A stretch of DNA of 35,053 nucleotides from Candidatus Aminicenantota bacterium (lineage in GTDB: Bacteria; Acidobacteriota; Aminicenantia; Aminicenantales; Saccharicenantaceae): positions 1-35,053 of the forward strand of contig PNJE01000023.1 of assembly GCA_002877915.1 (NCBI GenBank), written 5' to 3'. Positions 18,669 through 26,216 of this stretch are shown here, one piece after another. Each line of letters starts with the position of its first letter. Within the stretch, counting starts at the first letter, position 1. Below the pieces are notes generated by a model, which searched no databases, had not been told where the DNA came from, and saw only the letters and a program-made list of their open reading frames with translations. The position numbers were made by a program, and so were the translations under genes.

Positions 18669-19490
18669 ATGGCTAAAAAGACCAGGAGACAACTTTTTGG
18701 GCAGCACTTTCTACATGAAAGAAGAATCCTCCAGAAGATTATCGAAGCTATTAAGCCAGAAGCCAGTGATCTTATCCTGGAAATCGGGCCAGGCAAGGGG
18801 GTTCTGACCTTTCCCTTAGTGGAAAAAGCCGGAAAGGTAGTGGCTATCGAAAAAGATTATGCTCTGGTGAAATTTTTAGAAGAAAAAAGAATTCCCAATC
18901 TTAAAATAATTGCCGGAGATATTCTGGCCGTTTCCCCGGGAAAGATAATCAAAGAAGAAAATCAAGGCAAAAAATACAAGTCGGTCAAACTGGTCGGGAA
19001 TCTTCCCTACCATATTTCTACCCAGATTCTTTTTGTGCTATTAGAGCTTAAAAAGCAGATCGAAAGGGCGGTCTTTCTCTTCCAGAAAGAAGTAGCCGAG
19101 AGAATTGTGGCGGCGCCGGGTAATAAAAATTACGCGCCTCTTTCGATCCTCCTCCAGAACTACTTTGACTGTCGGATACTTTTCTTCATAAAACCTGGAG
19201 CGTTCAGCCCACCACCTCGAGTGTCTTCAGCCTGCTTGGCCTTTTATCCCAGGCCTAAACCATTGATTTTCTCATCTGACCAGGAAGAAAAATTCTATGA
19301 ATTTCTTCGTTCGTGCTTCCACCAAAGGAGAAAAACCTTAATTAAGAACCTGGAAATTTCAGGCTATAATAAGGAAAACTTAACTTTCATCCTAAATCAG
19401 ATGAATCTTCAAGCCAAAATTAGGGCCGAAGAACTTAACCCGCAGAAGCTTTTTGAGGTCTTTCAAGCGGCAAAAAGTCTTTCGCTTTAA
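18669..19490 (+). CDS. rsmA: 16S rRNA dimethyladenosine transferase RsmA (KsgA)
   Basis: A 273-residue methyltransferase that dimethylates two adjacent adenines near the 3' end of 16S rRNA. It begins RRQLFGQHFLHERRILQKI as is typical, has SAM motif I LEIGPGKGVLTFPL at about 37-50, and the catalytic NLPYHIST motif at about 115-122. The FKPGAFSPPPRVSSA-type segment (FIKPGAFSPPPRVSSACL) and the helical C-terminus (FLRSCFHQRRKTLIKNL) complete the family pattern. The GTGAGAAGGAAAT stretch upstream is a distant ribosome binding site. It precedes ftsK by 37 bases. Confidence 0.96.
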   Translation: MAKKTRRQLFGQHFLHERRILQKIIEAIKPEASDLILEIGPGKGVLTFPLVEKAGKVVAIEKDYALVKFLEEKRIPNLKIIAGDILAVSPGKIIKEENQGKKYKSVKLVGNLPYHISTQILFVLLELKKQIERAVFLFQKEVAERIVAAPGNKNYAPLSILLQNYFDCRILFFIKPGAFSPPPRVSSACLAFYPRPKPLIFSSDQEEKFYEFLRSCFHQRRKTLIKNLEISGYNKENLTFILNQMNLQAKIRAEELNPQKLFEVFQAAKSLSL

Positions 19491-19510
19491 TGAAAACCAT
19501 AAATTCGATA

Positions 19511-19519
19511 TGATATAAT
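19511..19519 (+). promoter_or_regulatory. Extended -10 element before ftsK
   Basis: TGATATAAT: a TG dinucleotide, one base, then perfect TATAAT at 19514-19519, with eight bases to the ftsK ATG. The same eight bases contain AGGGA, so they may serve as a ribosome binding site for read-through from rsmA. No good -35 box is seen. Confidence 0.4.
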
Positions 19520-19527
19520 CAGGGAAA

Positions 19528-21888
19528 ATGCCAAAAGATAAAAAAGAAAGGAACAATAAAAGGAACCAGAAGAAGGATAACCTCCTGGTCGAGGTTATTG
19601 CTCTTATTTTTATTTTTCTGGCTCTTTTTTCTTTGATCAGTCTAATAAGTTATGATCCAGCCGATCCTTCCTGGGCCAACATCTCGCCTCCTGGCCACAA
19701 AACTCACAACTTTGGAGGGAAAATAGGGAGTTATCTGGCTGAAAGCCTCCTGCAGGGCTTCGGGTTAATCGCTCTGTTCTTACCTTTGGTCTTCGGATAC
19801 TTGGGTATAAAAACACTGTTCCCAGGGCAAGCCCGAAAACTTGGTAAGCGGGTAGTGATGGCCATAGTTTACTTTTTTATTTTAAATCCATTATTCTTTC
19901 TAATCCTCGACCGAATACCCTGGCGGGGGAAAGAATTCCTGGCTGGTGGAATTGTGGGAGATCTGCTTTTGGGCTTTTTGGTTCGCTATTTGAGCCGCAC
20001 CGGCTCATTCATCTTTCTATTGGGGCTCCTGGCGGCTGTTCTTCTTTTTACCACTCACTGGAGTTTATCCAAAACCGTACACTTCCTTTCCCGCTTATTC
20101 CGGTCAACTTTCAGCCAGGTAAAAATAAGGATTACAGAAAAACGGCGCGAACGGAAAAAAGAAAAACTGCGAAGAAAAGTGGAAGAAAAGTATGCCCAGG
20201 ACAAAGCCCGGCAGATAAAATCTGAAGCTCAGCAAAAAGAATCAGAAAAAGAGGTTAAGCCGCCAAAAGAAACGCCAAAGCAAACCGAGGCCAAAATTTT
20301 AAAAAAAGCTGAAAAGCCCTCCTATAGTTTTGCCGAACTGGAAAAAGAGAAGAACCAGGAAGAAAAGCTTTTGTTGCCAGATTTGAGAAAATCCGGTGAT
20401 TACCATTTCCCACCTTTCAGCCTGCTCGATCCAGGAAAACCCAGCGAAAAAATTGATCGAAATGAACTATTAGAAAAAAAACGCCGAATTGAAGAAAAGC
20501 TGCGGGAATTCAAAGTCTCAGGCGAAGTGAGGGAATATCATCCTGGACCCATTATCACCACCTATGAGTTTTTCCCCGATGCTGGAATTAAGGTCAGCCA
20601 GGTAGCCGGTTTGAGCGAAGAACTTTCTTTAGCCTTGGAAGCAGAATCTGTCCGCATTCAGAGAATTCCCGGAAAATCGTCTCTGGGAATAGAAATACCT
20701 AATAATAAAAGAGAAATTATTAAGCTGAGAGATATTATCCAATCAGAAAAGTTCCAGAATTCGCCCTCCAAGCTGACCTTTGCCCTGGGTAAAACAGTCC
20801 ACGGGGATGTTTATCTGACTGACCTGGCGATTATGCCTCATCTTTTAATTGCCGGAGCAACCGGAACAGGGAAGAGCGTAGCTCTTAATGCTCTCATTGC
20901 CAGTATCCTGTATAAGGCGACTCCGGAGGAAGTAAAGTTAATTCTTATCGACCCCAAACGCTTAGAATTCACCCTTTATGATGGGATTCCCCATCTCCTG
21001 GCTCCAGTAGTAAATGATCCCAAAAAAGCCGGAATTATCTTGATGGATGCAGTAAAAAAGATGGAAGAAAGGCTCAAGCAGTTGAGTCAGATGAAAGTAA
21101 GAAATATTGAACAATACAATCAGCAAGTCAAGAATCTTCTGGCTCAAAAAAAAGGCAAGCTGACCGAGGAAGAAAAACAAAAGCTGCGGCCTCTGCCTTA
21201 TATCGTTATTATCATTGATGAGCTGGCTGAACTTATGATGACCAGCCCGCAGGATGTGGAATATTGTATCGGGCGCCTGGCTCAATTAGCCAGAGCCGTG
21301 GGTATTCACTTAGTAATGGCTACTCAGCGCCCCTCCATTGATGTGATCACTGGAACGATTAAAAATAATTTCAATAGCCGGATTGCTTTCCGAGTTCCCT
21401 CTAAAATCGATTCTCGGGTAATAATTGACACTATTGGGGCTGAAAAGCTCCTCGGGCTTGGTGATATGCTGTTTATGCCTCCTAATTTCCCCCGTTTAAT
21501 TCGCCTTCACTGCGCATATGTTTCTATACCTGAAGTTCAGCGCCTGGTAAAATATGTTCGGGAGCAGGGCCAGCCGGAATATGATGAAAGAATCCTCCAG
21601 ATTTTAAAGCACACCGGAGAATTCACCTTAGAAGAAGACCTGGGAGAAAAAGATGAGCTTTTTGATAAGGCCGTAGAAATAGTTTTGGCCACCGGCCAGG
21701 CTTCGGCCTCATTCCTTCAAAGGAAACTAAAACTTGGTTATGCCCGGGCTTCAAGGATAATAGATCAGATGGAACAGGAAGGAATCATCGGCCCGCCTGA
21801 CGGAGCTAAACCCCGGGAAATTCTGATTGATCCCAAAACTTACTTTAGAGAAAAGCAGAGAGAAAAAATCAAAGAAGACAAATCTTGA
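19528..21888 (+). CDS. ftsK: DNA translocase FtsK
   Basis: A 786-residue septal DNA pump that moves the chromosome termini during division. Four membrane helices occupy about residues 20-190. A highly charged Lys/Glu linker spans about 190-320 and is short compared with E. coli. The alpha/beta motor follows (GEVREYHPGPIITTYEFFP; Walker A GATGTGKS at about 443-450; Walker B VIIIDELAELM at about 558-568; ATQRPSIDVITGTIKNN). The C-terminal gamma winged helix (DELFDKAVEIVLATGQASASFLQRKLKLGYARASRIIDQME), which reads KOPS-type polarity sites, is present. Family assignment secure. Confidence 0.97.
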   Translation: MPKDKKERNNKRNQKKDNLLVEVIALIFIFLALFSLISLISYDPADPSWANISPPGHKTHNFGGKIGSYLAESLLQGFGLIALFLPLVFGYLGIKTLFPGQARKLGKRVVMAIVYFFILNPLFFLILDRIPWRGKEFLAGGIVGDLLLGFLVRYLSRTGSFIFLLGLLAAVLLFTTHWSLSKTVHFLSRLFRSTFSQVKIRITEKRRERKKEKLRRKVEEKYAQDKARQIKSEAQQKESEKEVKPPKETPKQTEAKILKKAEKPSYSFAELEKEKNQEEKLLLPDLRKSGDYHFPPFSLLDPGKPSEKIDRNELLEKKRRIEEKLREFKVSGEVREYHPGPIITTYEFFPDAGIKVSQVAGLSEELSLALEAESVRIQRIPGKSSLGIEIPNNKREIIKLRDIIQSEKFQNSPSKLTFALGKTVHGDVYLTDLAIMPHLLIAGATGTGKSVALNALIASILYKATPEEVKLILIDPKRLEFTLYDGIPHLLAPVVNDPKKAGIILMDAVKKMEERLKQLSQMKVRNIEQYNQQVKNLLAQKKGKLTEEEKQKLRPLPYIVIIIDELAELMMTSPQDVEYCIGRLAQLARAVGIHLVMATQRPSIDVITGTIKNNFNSRIAFRVPSKIDSRVIIDTIGAEKLLGLGDMLFMPPNFPRLIRLHCAYVSIPEVQRLVKYVREQGQPEYDERILQILKHTGEFTLEEDLGEKDELFDKAVEIVLATGQASASFLQRKLKLGYARASRIIDQMEQEGIIGPPDGAKPREILIDPKTYFREKQREKIKEDKS

Positions 21889-22073
21889 ATTCTGGAAATG
21901 CAGAAATAAAAAATTTTAAAATTAAAGCCTTTTAAATAAAAGACAGCATTTTTGAGTTGGAAGGTTCAGCTAAGTTTTTTTGTAAATGAAAATCCCAAAA
22001 AGCATCGATTGAAAAAAATTGATATTAATTAAAAAATTAGACCATTATACAAAAAGGGCATATTATCTCGGAT

Positions 22074-23000
22074 TTAATTCGAAGCCGGTAGACGAAGGGA
22101 TTTGAGCACCTTTTCTTTGGCTTTCGCCCACCGGTCAGCTGGAATCGAGAGCATAATTTCTACCAGCCCTGGGTCAAATTGGGAACCACTGCATTTTTCT
22201 ATTTCCAGAAGAGCTTCTTCAAAAGATCTTCCCTGACGATAAGGCCGGTCAGAAGTTATTGCATCGAGGGTATCGGAAAGAGAAAAAAGTCTGGCACTCA
22301 AGGGAATTTCTTCGCCCTGAAGGCCAAAGGGATACCCGGAGCCGTCATATCTTTCATGATGGAAAAGGATAATCTCAGCGGCCCCTTGCAAAAAGCTGAA
22401 TTCCTCAATCATGGCAAAGCCGATTAAAGGATGATATTTAATGATTTCCATTTCTTCACTGGTCAACGGCTCTTTTTTCTGCAATATTTCCTCAGGAATG
22501 CCAATTTTGCCAATATCATGGAGAAGGGCTCCTCGCTCAATATCCAAGAGAGCCCGTCTGGAATTGATTCCGGAATATTGGGCCAGGATCAAAGTATAGG
22601 CCGCTACAAATCTGGAATGACCCAAACTTTCTTCGCTGGTATCAGTGGCCGCTAAAAAATAAATTAATTCTGAATTAAAAAAACGTCTTTCTTGAAAAAG
22701 TTTTTTCAGTCCTGAAACTTTCAAATACTCTTCTTGACGAATGACATTTTCCAGTTTTTCCAGAATCTTACTGGCTTTGAGAAATGACTCAACCTTGGGC
22801 AGAAGATAATGATCGGGTACAATAGAAGACATTAAAGCGGTAGCTGTTTCTCCCCAGCCATGAATATCCCAATTTGTTTTTAACCAGCTTAGATCAAAAA
22901 CCCTGGCCCGGGCTAATTGACTCTGCTTTCCTCGATACTGGTCTGAACGGTTTTTTCCGCTTTCTAAAACAACCGCCTTTTTTATCTTGTCTTCTTTCAT
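22074..23000 (-). CDS. HD-GYP domain protein, probable cyclic di-GMP phosphodiesterase
   Basis: A 308-residue soluble protein. The C-terminal two thirds form an HD-GYP domain: His128 in SLGHSRFV, HD at 161-162 in ALLHDIGKIGIP, His190 in YHPLIG, and HHERYDGSGYP at 214-224, followed by SDTLDAITSDRPYR. All metal ligands are in place, so hydrolysis of cyclic di-GMP is likely. Residues 1-110 match no domain I recognise (SWLKTNWDIHGWGETATALMSS) and may be the input part. There is no receiver or membrane helix. The ribosome binding site AAGGAAGAG is nine bases upstream. The preceding small gene ends four bases before this start, so they form an operon. The 185-base gap to ftsK downstream is AT-rich with no clear terminator. 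Confidence 0.88.
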   Translation of the reverse strand: MKEDKIKKAVVLESGKNRSDQYRGKQSQLARARVFDLSWLKTNWDIHGWGETATALMSSIVPDHYLLPKVESFLKASKILEKLENVIRQEEYLKVSGLKKLFQERRFFNSELIYFLAATDTSEESLGHSRFVAAYTLILAQYSGINSRRALLDIERGALLHDIGKIGIPEEILQKKEPLTSEEMEIIKYHPLIGFAMIEEFSFLQGAAEIILFHHERYDGSGYPFGLQGEEIPLSARLFSLSDTLDAITSDRPYRQGRSFEEALLEIEKCSGSQFDPGLVEIMLSIPADRWAKAKEKVLKSLRLPASN

Positions 23001-23004
23001 ATGT

Positions 23005-23205
23005 TTATTCTCTTCCTTCGAGCGTTTTTACTCTCACTGGATAATATTCCTTGATTTTTGTTTCGCTTTTCAAAACCGGGCAGGTTTCAACCAGAACATA
23101 ACCATCGGTTGCCAGTTTGCAGTCAATATAAGAATAGAAAGCCGCAGCTGATTTAAAAACCTTAACTTCTTCGTCTTTTTTTATCAGCTTCACTTCCGCC
23201 TCCAT
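23005..23205 (-). CDS. Small hypothetical protein, 66 residues, upstream of the HD-GYP gene
   Basis: I do not recognise a family. The protein (MEAEVKLIKKDEEVKVFKS…) alternates beta-like stretches (YVLVETCPVL, YYPVRVKTLEG) with one short helix (AAAFYSYIDCKLA) and has two cysteines. AGGATAGGAA upstream of the ATG is an adequate ribosome binding site. It ends four bases before the HD-GYP gene, which is strong evidence that it is real and cotranscribed. A role as a regulator or partner of the phosphodiesterase is only a guess from position. Confidence 0.6.
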   Translation of the reverse strand: MEAEVKLIKKDEEVKVFKSAAAFYSYIDCKLATDGYVLVETCPVLKSETKIKEYYPVRVKTLEGRE

Positions 23206-23249
23206 TTCCTATCCTGGCAAAGTTATTAGTCGCCAGAAAAAAGAAAAAA

Positions 23250-23279
23250 TTGAAAATTCATAGCCAGGTGTGGTATTTT
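23250..23279 (+). promoter_or_regulatory. Putative promoter of the sigma factor gene
   Basis: TTGAAA at 23250-23255, 18-base spacer, TATTTT at 23274-23279, 15 bases before the ATG. It is sigma-70-like; I see no GGAAC-type ECF -35 box that would suggest self-regulation. Confidence 0.4.
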
Positions 23280-23294
23280 CTGTAAGAACTGCTA

Positions 23295-23795
23295 ATGAAA
23301 ACTAATAAAAAAGAAAAAGATGTCCAGGAACTAACAGTCAGATACCGCCCGATTATCACTTTTCGGGTAAGGAAAGCTCTCGGAGCCCAGAATACCGACT
23401 GTGATGACCTGGTTTCGGAGATACTTTCCCAGGTCCTGGAAAAGATTAAAAGCGGAGAATTTAGGGGAGAATCGTCTCTGGGAACATTTGTTTATACAAT
23501 TACCTCGAGGCGGATAATAGATTACATAAGAGAAAAAACAAAAGTTATGAAATATGCCCCGGAACCCGCCCCCTACCCTGATCCCCAGGAAATACTGGAG
23601 ACCAGAGAGATGTCAGAAAAGGTTCAGAGCGCCTTAAGCCGCCTAAAGCCAAGGTATCGAGAAGTTTTATATCTCTATTATTATCAAGAACTTAGCCGAG
23701 AAGAAGTGGCCCAGAGACAGAATATCTCTGTCCGCAAGGTAAGCGAATTGGTAAATTATGCCCTTAAACTCATAAGAAAGGAAATGAAAATTTAA
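23295..23795 (+). CDS. ECF-type RNA polymerase sigma factor
   Basis: A 166-residue sigma-70 family protein with only regions 2 and 4. Region 2 spans about 10-85 with the core-binding helix DCDDLVSEILSQVLEKI (36-52) and the -10 recognition helix SLGTFVYTITSRRIIDYIRE (61-80). Region 4 (about 105-160) ends with a helix-turn-helix: YREVLYLYYYQELSREEVAQRQ then SVRKVSELVNYALKLIRKEM. Basic replacements in region 2.3 (RRIIDYIREKTK) are typical of ECF factors. The anti-sigma gene follows after 65 bases, so it is probably held inactive at the membrane. No clear Shine-Dalgarno sequence precedes the ATG. Confidence 0.9.
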   Translation: MKTNKKEKDVQELTVRYRPIITFRVRKALGAQNTDCDDLVSEILSQVLEKIKSGEFRGESSLGTFVYTITSRRIIDYIREKTKVMKYAPEPAPYPDPQEILETREMSEKVQSALSRLKPRYREVLYLYYYQELSREEVAQRQNISVRKVSELVNYALKLIRKEMKI

Positions 23796-23860
23796 AAAAT
23801 TTTTCCATTTTTTGCAGGTTTACCCGACTAAAAAAGTGAATAAAAAGGAAGGCGGATAAT

Positions 23861-24508
23861 ATGAGCAAATGTAAGTTTGAAAACTTAATTGATGGGTACC
23901 TGCTCAACAGGCTAAGCGAAAGGGATAAAGCAGCCTTTGAAGAGCATTATTTTAATTGTTCTTCCTGCTTTCAGAAACTCCAGGAAAGAGACCTCGTTAT
24001 TCGGATAATCAAGAATCATCCAGAAGTCTTGGCAGTAAAAGAGTCTGAGGCTCGGGTGCCATGGCTGGTTGCCTTGAGGAAAGAGCTGGCGGCCTGGTTC
24101 AGCCTGCGTCAATTAGCCCTGGCTGGCATAACGGCGGTCCTGGCTCTGGTTATCATCCTAACTGTAATTCCCAGGAACCAAGTTAAGGGACCGAATTTCT
24201 TTTTAACTGATGATGAAACAGTTCGAGGCTCAGCGATTACCCTGATTTCTCCGGTGATTGATATGAATCAAATTCCAAGCTCTTTCGAGTGGAAAAAACT
24301 GGGTGAAAATGTAGAATACCAGATTTCCATCTTTAATCATGAGCTTTTGTGGAAAGCCAGTACCAAGGAAAATCGGATTACCTTGCCACCAGAAATTAAA
24401 GCCAAGATGACCCCGGGAGAAAAATACTCTTGGCAGGCGAAAGCTTTTGCTCCAGACGGCACTCTGATTGCAGTTTCCAGCCGAGTTCAGTTTAAAATCG
24501 CTAATTAG
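23861..24508 (+). CDS. Membrane anti-sigma factor with zinc finger and periplasmic beta-sandwich
   Basis: A 215-residue single-pass protein. The N-terminal anti-sigma domain carries the HxxxCxxC zinc site (His29, Cys33, Cys36) after LIDGYLLNRLSERDKAAFEEH, typical of zf-HC2 proteins. One membrane helix lies at about 86-105 (LALAGITAVLALVIILTVI). The outer part (about 125-213) has the pattern of a fibronectin-III-like or immunoglobulin-like fold (TLISPVIDMNQIPSSFEWK, VEYQISIFNHELLWKAS, LPPEIKAKMTPGEKYSWQAKAF) and may sense an envelope signal. A GGAAGGCGG ribosome binding site supports the start. It converges with ricT and their stops are 29 bases apart. Confidence 0.87.
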   Translation: MSKCKFENLIDGYLLNRLSERDKAAFEEHYFNCSSCFQKLQERDLVIRIIKNHPEVLAVKESEARVPWLVALRKELAAWFSLRQLALAGITAVLALVIILTVIPRNQVKGPNFFLTDDETVRGSAITLISPVIDMNQIPSSFEWKKLGENVEYQISIFNHELLWKASTKENRITLPPEIKAKMTPGEKYSWQAKAFAPDGTLIAVSSRVQFKIAN

Positions 24509-24537
24509 TAGTTTAAAAAAGCAGGCTCCTAAGCAAT

Positions 24538-25224
24538 TTAATCTTCTATCAGACCATTATCAAGTTCTTCTATATAAAGCCTTCCTTTAGTTTCTTCTTC
24601 AAAAGCCAAACAGCACATTAAACGCCCGCACAATCCAGAAATCTTGGTCGGGTTTATAACGATTTGCTGTTTCCTGGCCTTCTGGATGGTAATCGGTTCA
24701 AAATTTCTAATAAAGGAAAAACAGCATAACGGCCGGCCGCAGACCCCAAGTCCGCCTACCAACCGAGCCTCATCCCGGACTCCAATCTGTCTCATTTCTA
24801 TTCTCATTCGCAATTCTTTGGCCAGGTCTTTTACCAGCTGACGAAAATCTATTCGGCCATCAGCGGTATAATAAAAAATGCCTTTTTTCTCATTGAAAAA
24901 GTATCTAACGGCCACCAGTTTCATGGGTAAATTTCGGGCTTTAATCCTCTCTAAGCAAAATTCAAAGGCTTTTTTCTCTCTTTCTCTTAGCCACTGAAAT
25001 TTTTTAATGTCTTCTTCTGTAGCCTTGCGGATGATTTTAACTGCATTCTTGGCCAGCTTGGGACACTGAACCACTTCACTATTAAGGTCAGTAACCATAG
25101 CCAGGTCTCCACCATATTCCGATTCGACCAGGCAATAATCACCTATTTCTAAAGGCTCCTCGCCCTTTATCGCCCGGATTATTTTTCCGGTTGATTCAGA
25201 TAATAAAAGGACAACTTCACTCAT
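24538..25224 (-). CDS. ricT: RicT/YaaT-type PSP1-domain protein
   Basis: A 228-residue protein of the PSP1 C-terminal domain family. Cysteine motifs GVCGRPLCC (Cys162, Cys167, Cys168) and GLCGRLMCC (Cys199, Cys204, Cys205) match RicT (YaaT) of Bacillus, which with RicA and RicF binds iron-sulfur clusters and assists RNase Y in mRNA maturation. Partners RicA and RicF are not in the window, so the function in this organism is inferred. Neighbourhood is telling: it follows holB by two bases, the same order as in Bacillus. Length is slightly below the Bacillus protein. Confidence 0.9.
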   Translation of the reverse strand: MSEVVLLLSESTGKIIRAIKGEEPLEIGDYCLVESEYGGDLAMVTDLNSEVVQCPKLAKNAVKIIRKATEEDIKKFQWLREREKKAFEFCLERIKARNLPMKLVAVRYFFNEKKGIFYYTADGRIDFRQLVKDLAKELRMRIEMRQIGVRDEARLVGGLGVCGRPLCCFSFIRNFEPITIQKARKQQIVINPTKISGLCGRLMCCLAFEEETKGRLYIEELDNGLIED

Positions 25225-25226
25225 AA

Positions 25227-26210
25227 TTACTCTCTTAAGAAAATCGCTAACTCATAACTCATTATAGACAAATTAGGGTTTTTCTTTAAGCGGCTGAGGA
25301 AATCTTCAATCAGCCAAATACCCCTGATTGCCTTTTCTGTCTTAACCAAGGGAGCCAGTCTTTCTATTTCTTTATCCAGGTCAGAATTCAAAAGATGCCC
25401 CTTGGATTTATTTTTAATGGCCATCAGGTCACGCAAAAAAACTGAAAAAAAGGATAGGATTTCTTTAAATTCTTCTAAAAAATCTTTTCTCCCTTTACCT
25501 GAGATTAAATCTAAGAAATCCACCGATGGGCTTGATTCGATTAATTGCCGAAATAGCTGCCAGGACCGATCGCGGCTCACTTTAAACTCTTCCCATTTCA
25601 GGCTCAACGCCTGTTCTAAATTGCCATCGCTGGTGGCCGCTATCAAGGTGGCCCGATCCTCGGTGAACCCTCGTTCCATCAGAGCTTTTTCTATATCTTC
25701 CGGCGAAACTGGCTTAAATTTGAGGACCTGGCAGCGAGATTTGATAGTTGGCAAAATCATCTGCAGATCCTCAGTGACCAAAATAAAATAAACTGAAGAA
25801 TTGGGTTCTTCCAGGGTCTTCAACAAAGAATTTGCTACTGTCTCATTCATCCGATCGGCTTCATTTATGATGAAGACCAGTTTCCCTCGACTCCAGGGCC
25901 TCATTTTAGAAAGATAATTTATTTCATCAATTTGATCCTTGACGATTTGTTCTCTGTTTTTCTCCCTCTGGATCAGGCGTACGTTAGGATGCTGCCCCCG
26001 ATCAACCTGAAGGCAGGAGGGACAGTGATCGCAGGAATCTGTCTGACCTTGTTCACAGTTTAAAGCTTTAGCCAGAACCAAAGCCAATTTTAGTTTGCCA
26101 ACTCCCGGTGGCCCGACAAAAAGCAGGGAATTTGGCAGCCGATTTTTGCTTAAAGACAGCTTCAAAATTTTTTTTACTTGTTCATTTCCGACGATATCTT
26201 TAAAAGCCAT
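25227..26210 (-). CDS. holB: DNA polymerase III delta-prime subunit
   Basis: A 327-residue clamp-loader AAA+ protein. It opens FKDIVGNEQVKKILKLSL, has a modified Walker A GPPGVGKLKLA in which Leu replaces the usual Thr or Ser, the zinc module Cys-x8-Cys-x2-Cys-x2-Cys (CEQGQTDSCDHCPSC), a Walker B-like LVFIINEADRMNETVANSLLKTLEEP and the sensor TIKSRCQVLKF. Delta-prime does not hydrolyse ATP in well-studied systems, so the altered P-loop is expected. The start has AGGAGC ten bases upstream, which lies across the uvrA stop, so it is coupled to uvrA. Confidence 0.93.
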   Translation of the reverse strand: MAFKDIVGNEQVKKILKLSLSKNRLPNSLLFVGPPGVGKLKLALVLAKALNCEQGQTDSCDHCPSCLQVDRGQHPNVRLIQREKNREQIVKDQIDEINYLSKMRPWSRGKLVFIINEADRMNETVANSLLKTLEEPNSSVYFILVTEDLQMILPTIKSRCQVLKFKPVSPEDIEKALMERGFTEDRATLIAATSDGNLEQALSLKWEEFKVSRDRSWQLFRQLIESSPSVDFLDLISGKGRKDFLEEFKEILSFFSVFLRDLMAIKNKSKGHLLNSDLDKEIERLAPLVKTEKAIRGIWLIEDFLSRLKKNPNLSIMSYELAIFLRE

Positions 26211-26216
26211 GTTTTT

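Noticed and set aside
25227-26210. Defective Walker A in holB (Leu instead of Thr/Ser) as a sign of a broken gene
   Set aside because: Delta-prime subunits commonly have degenerate P-loops and do not hydrolyse ATP, so this is normal for the family.
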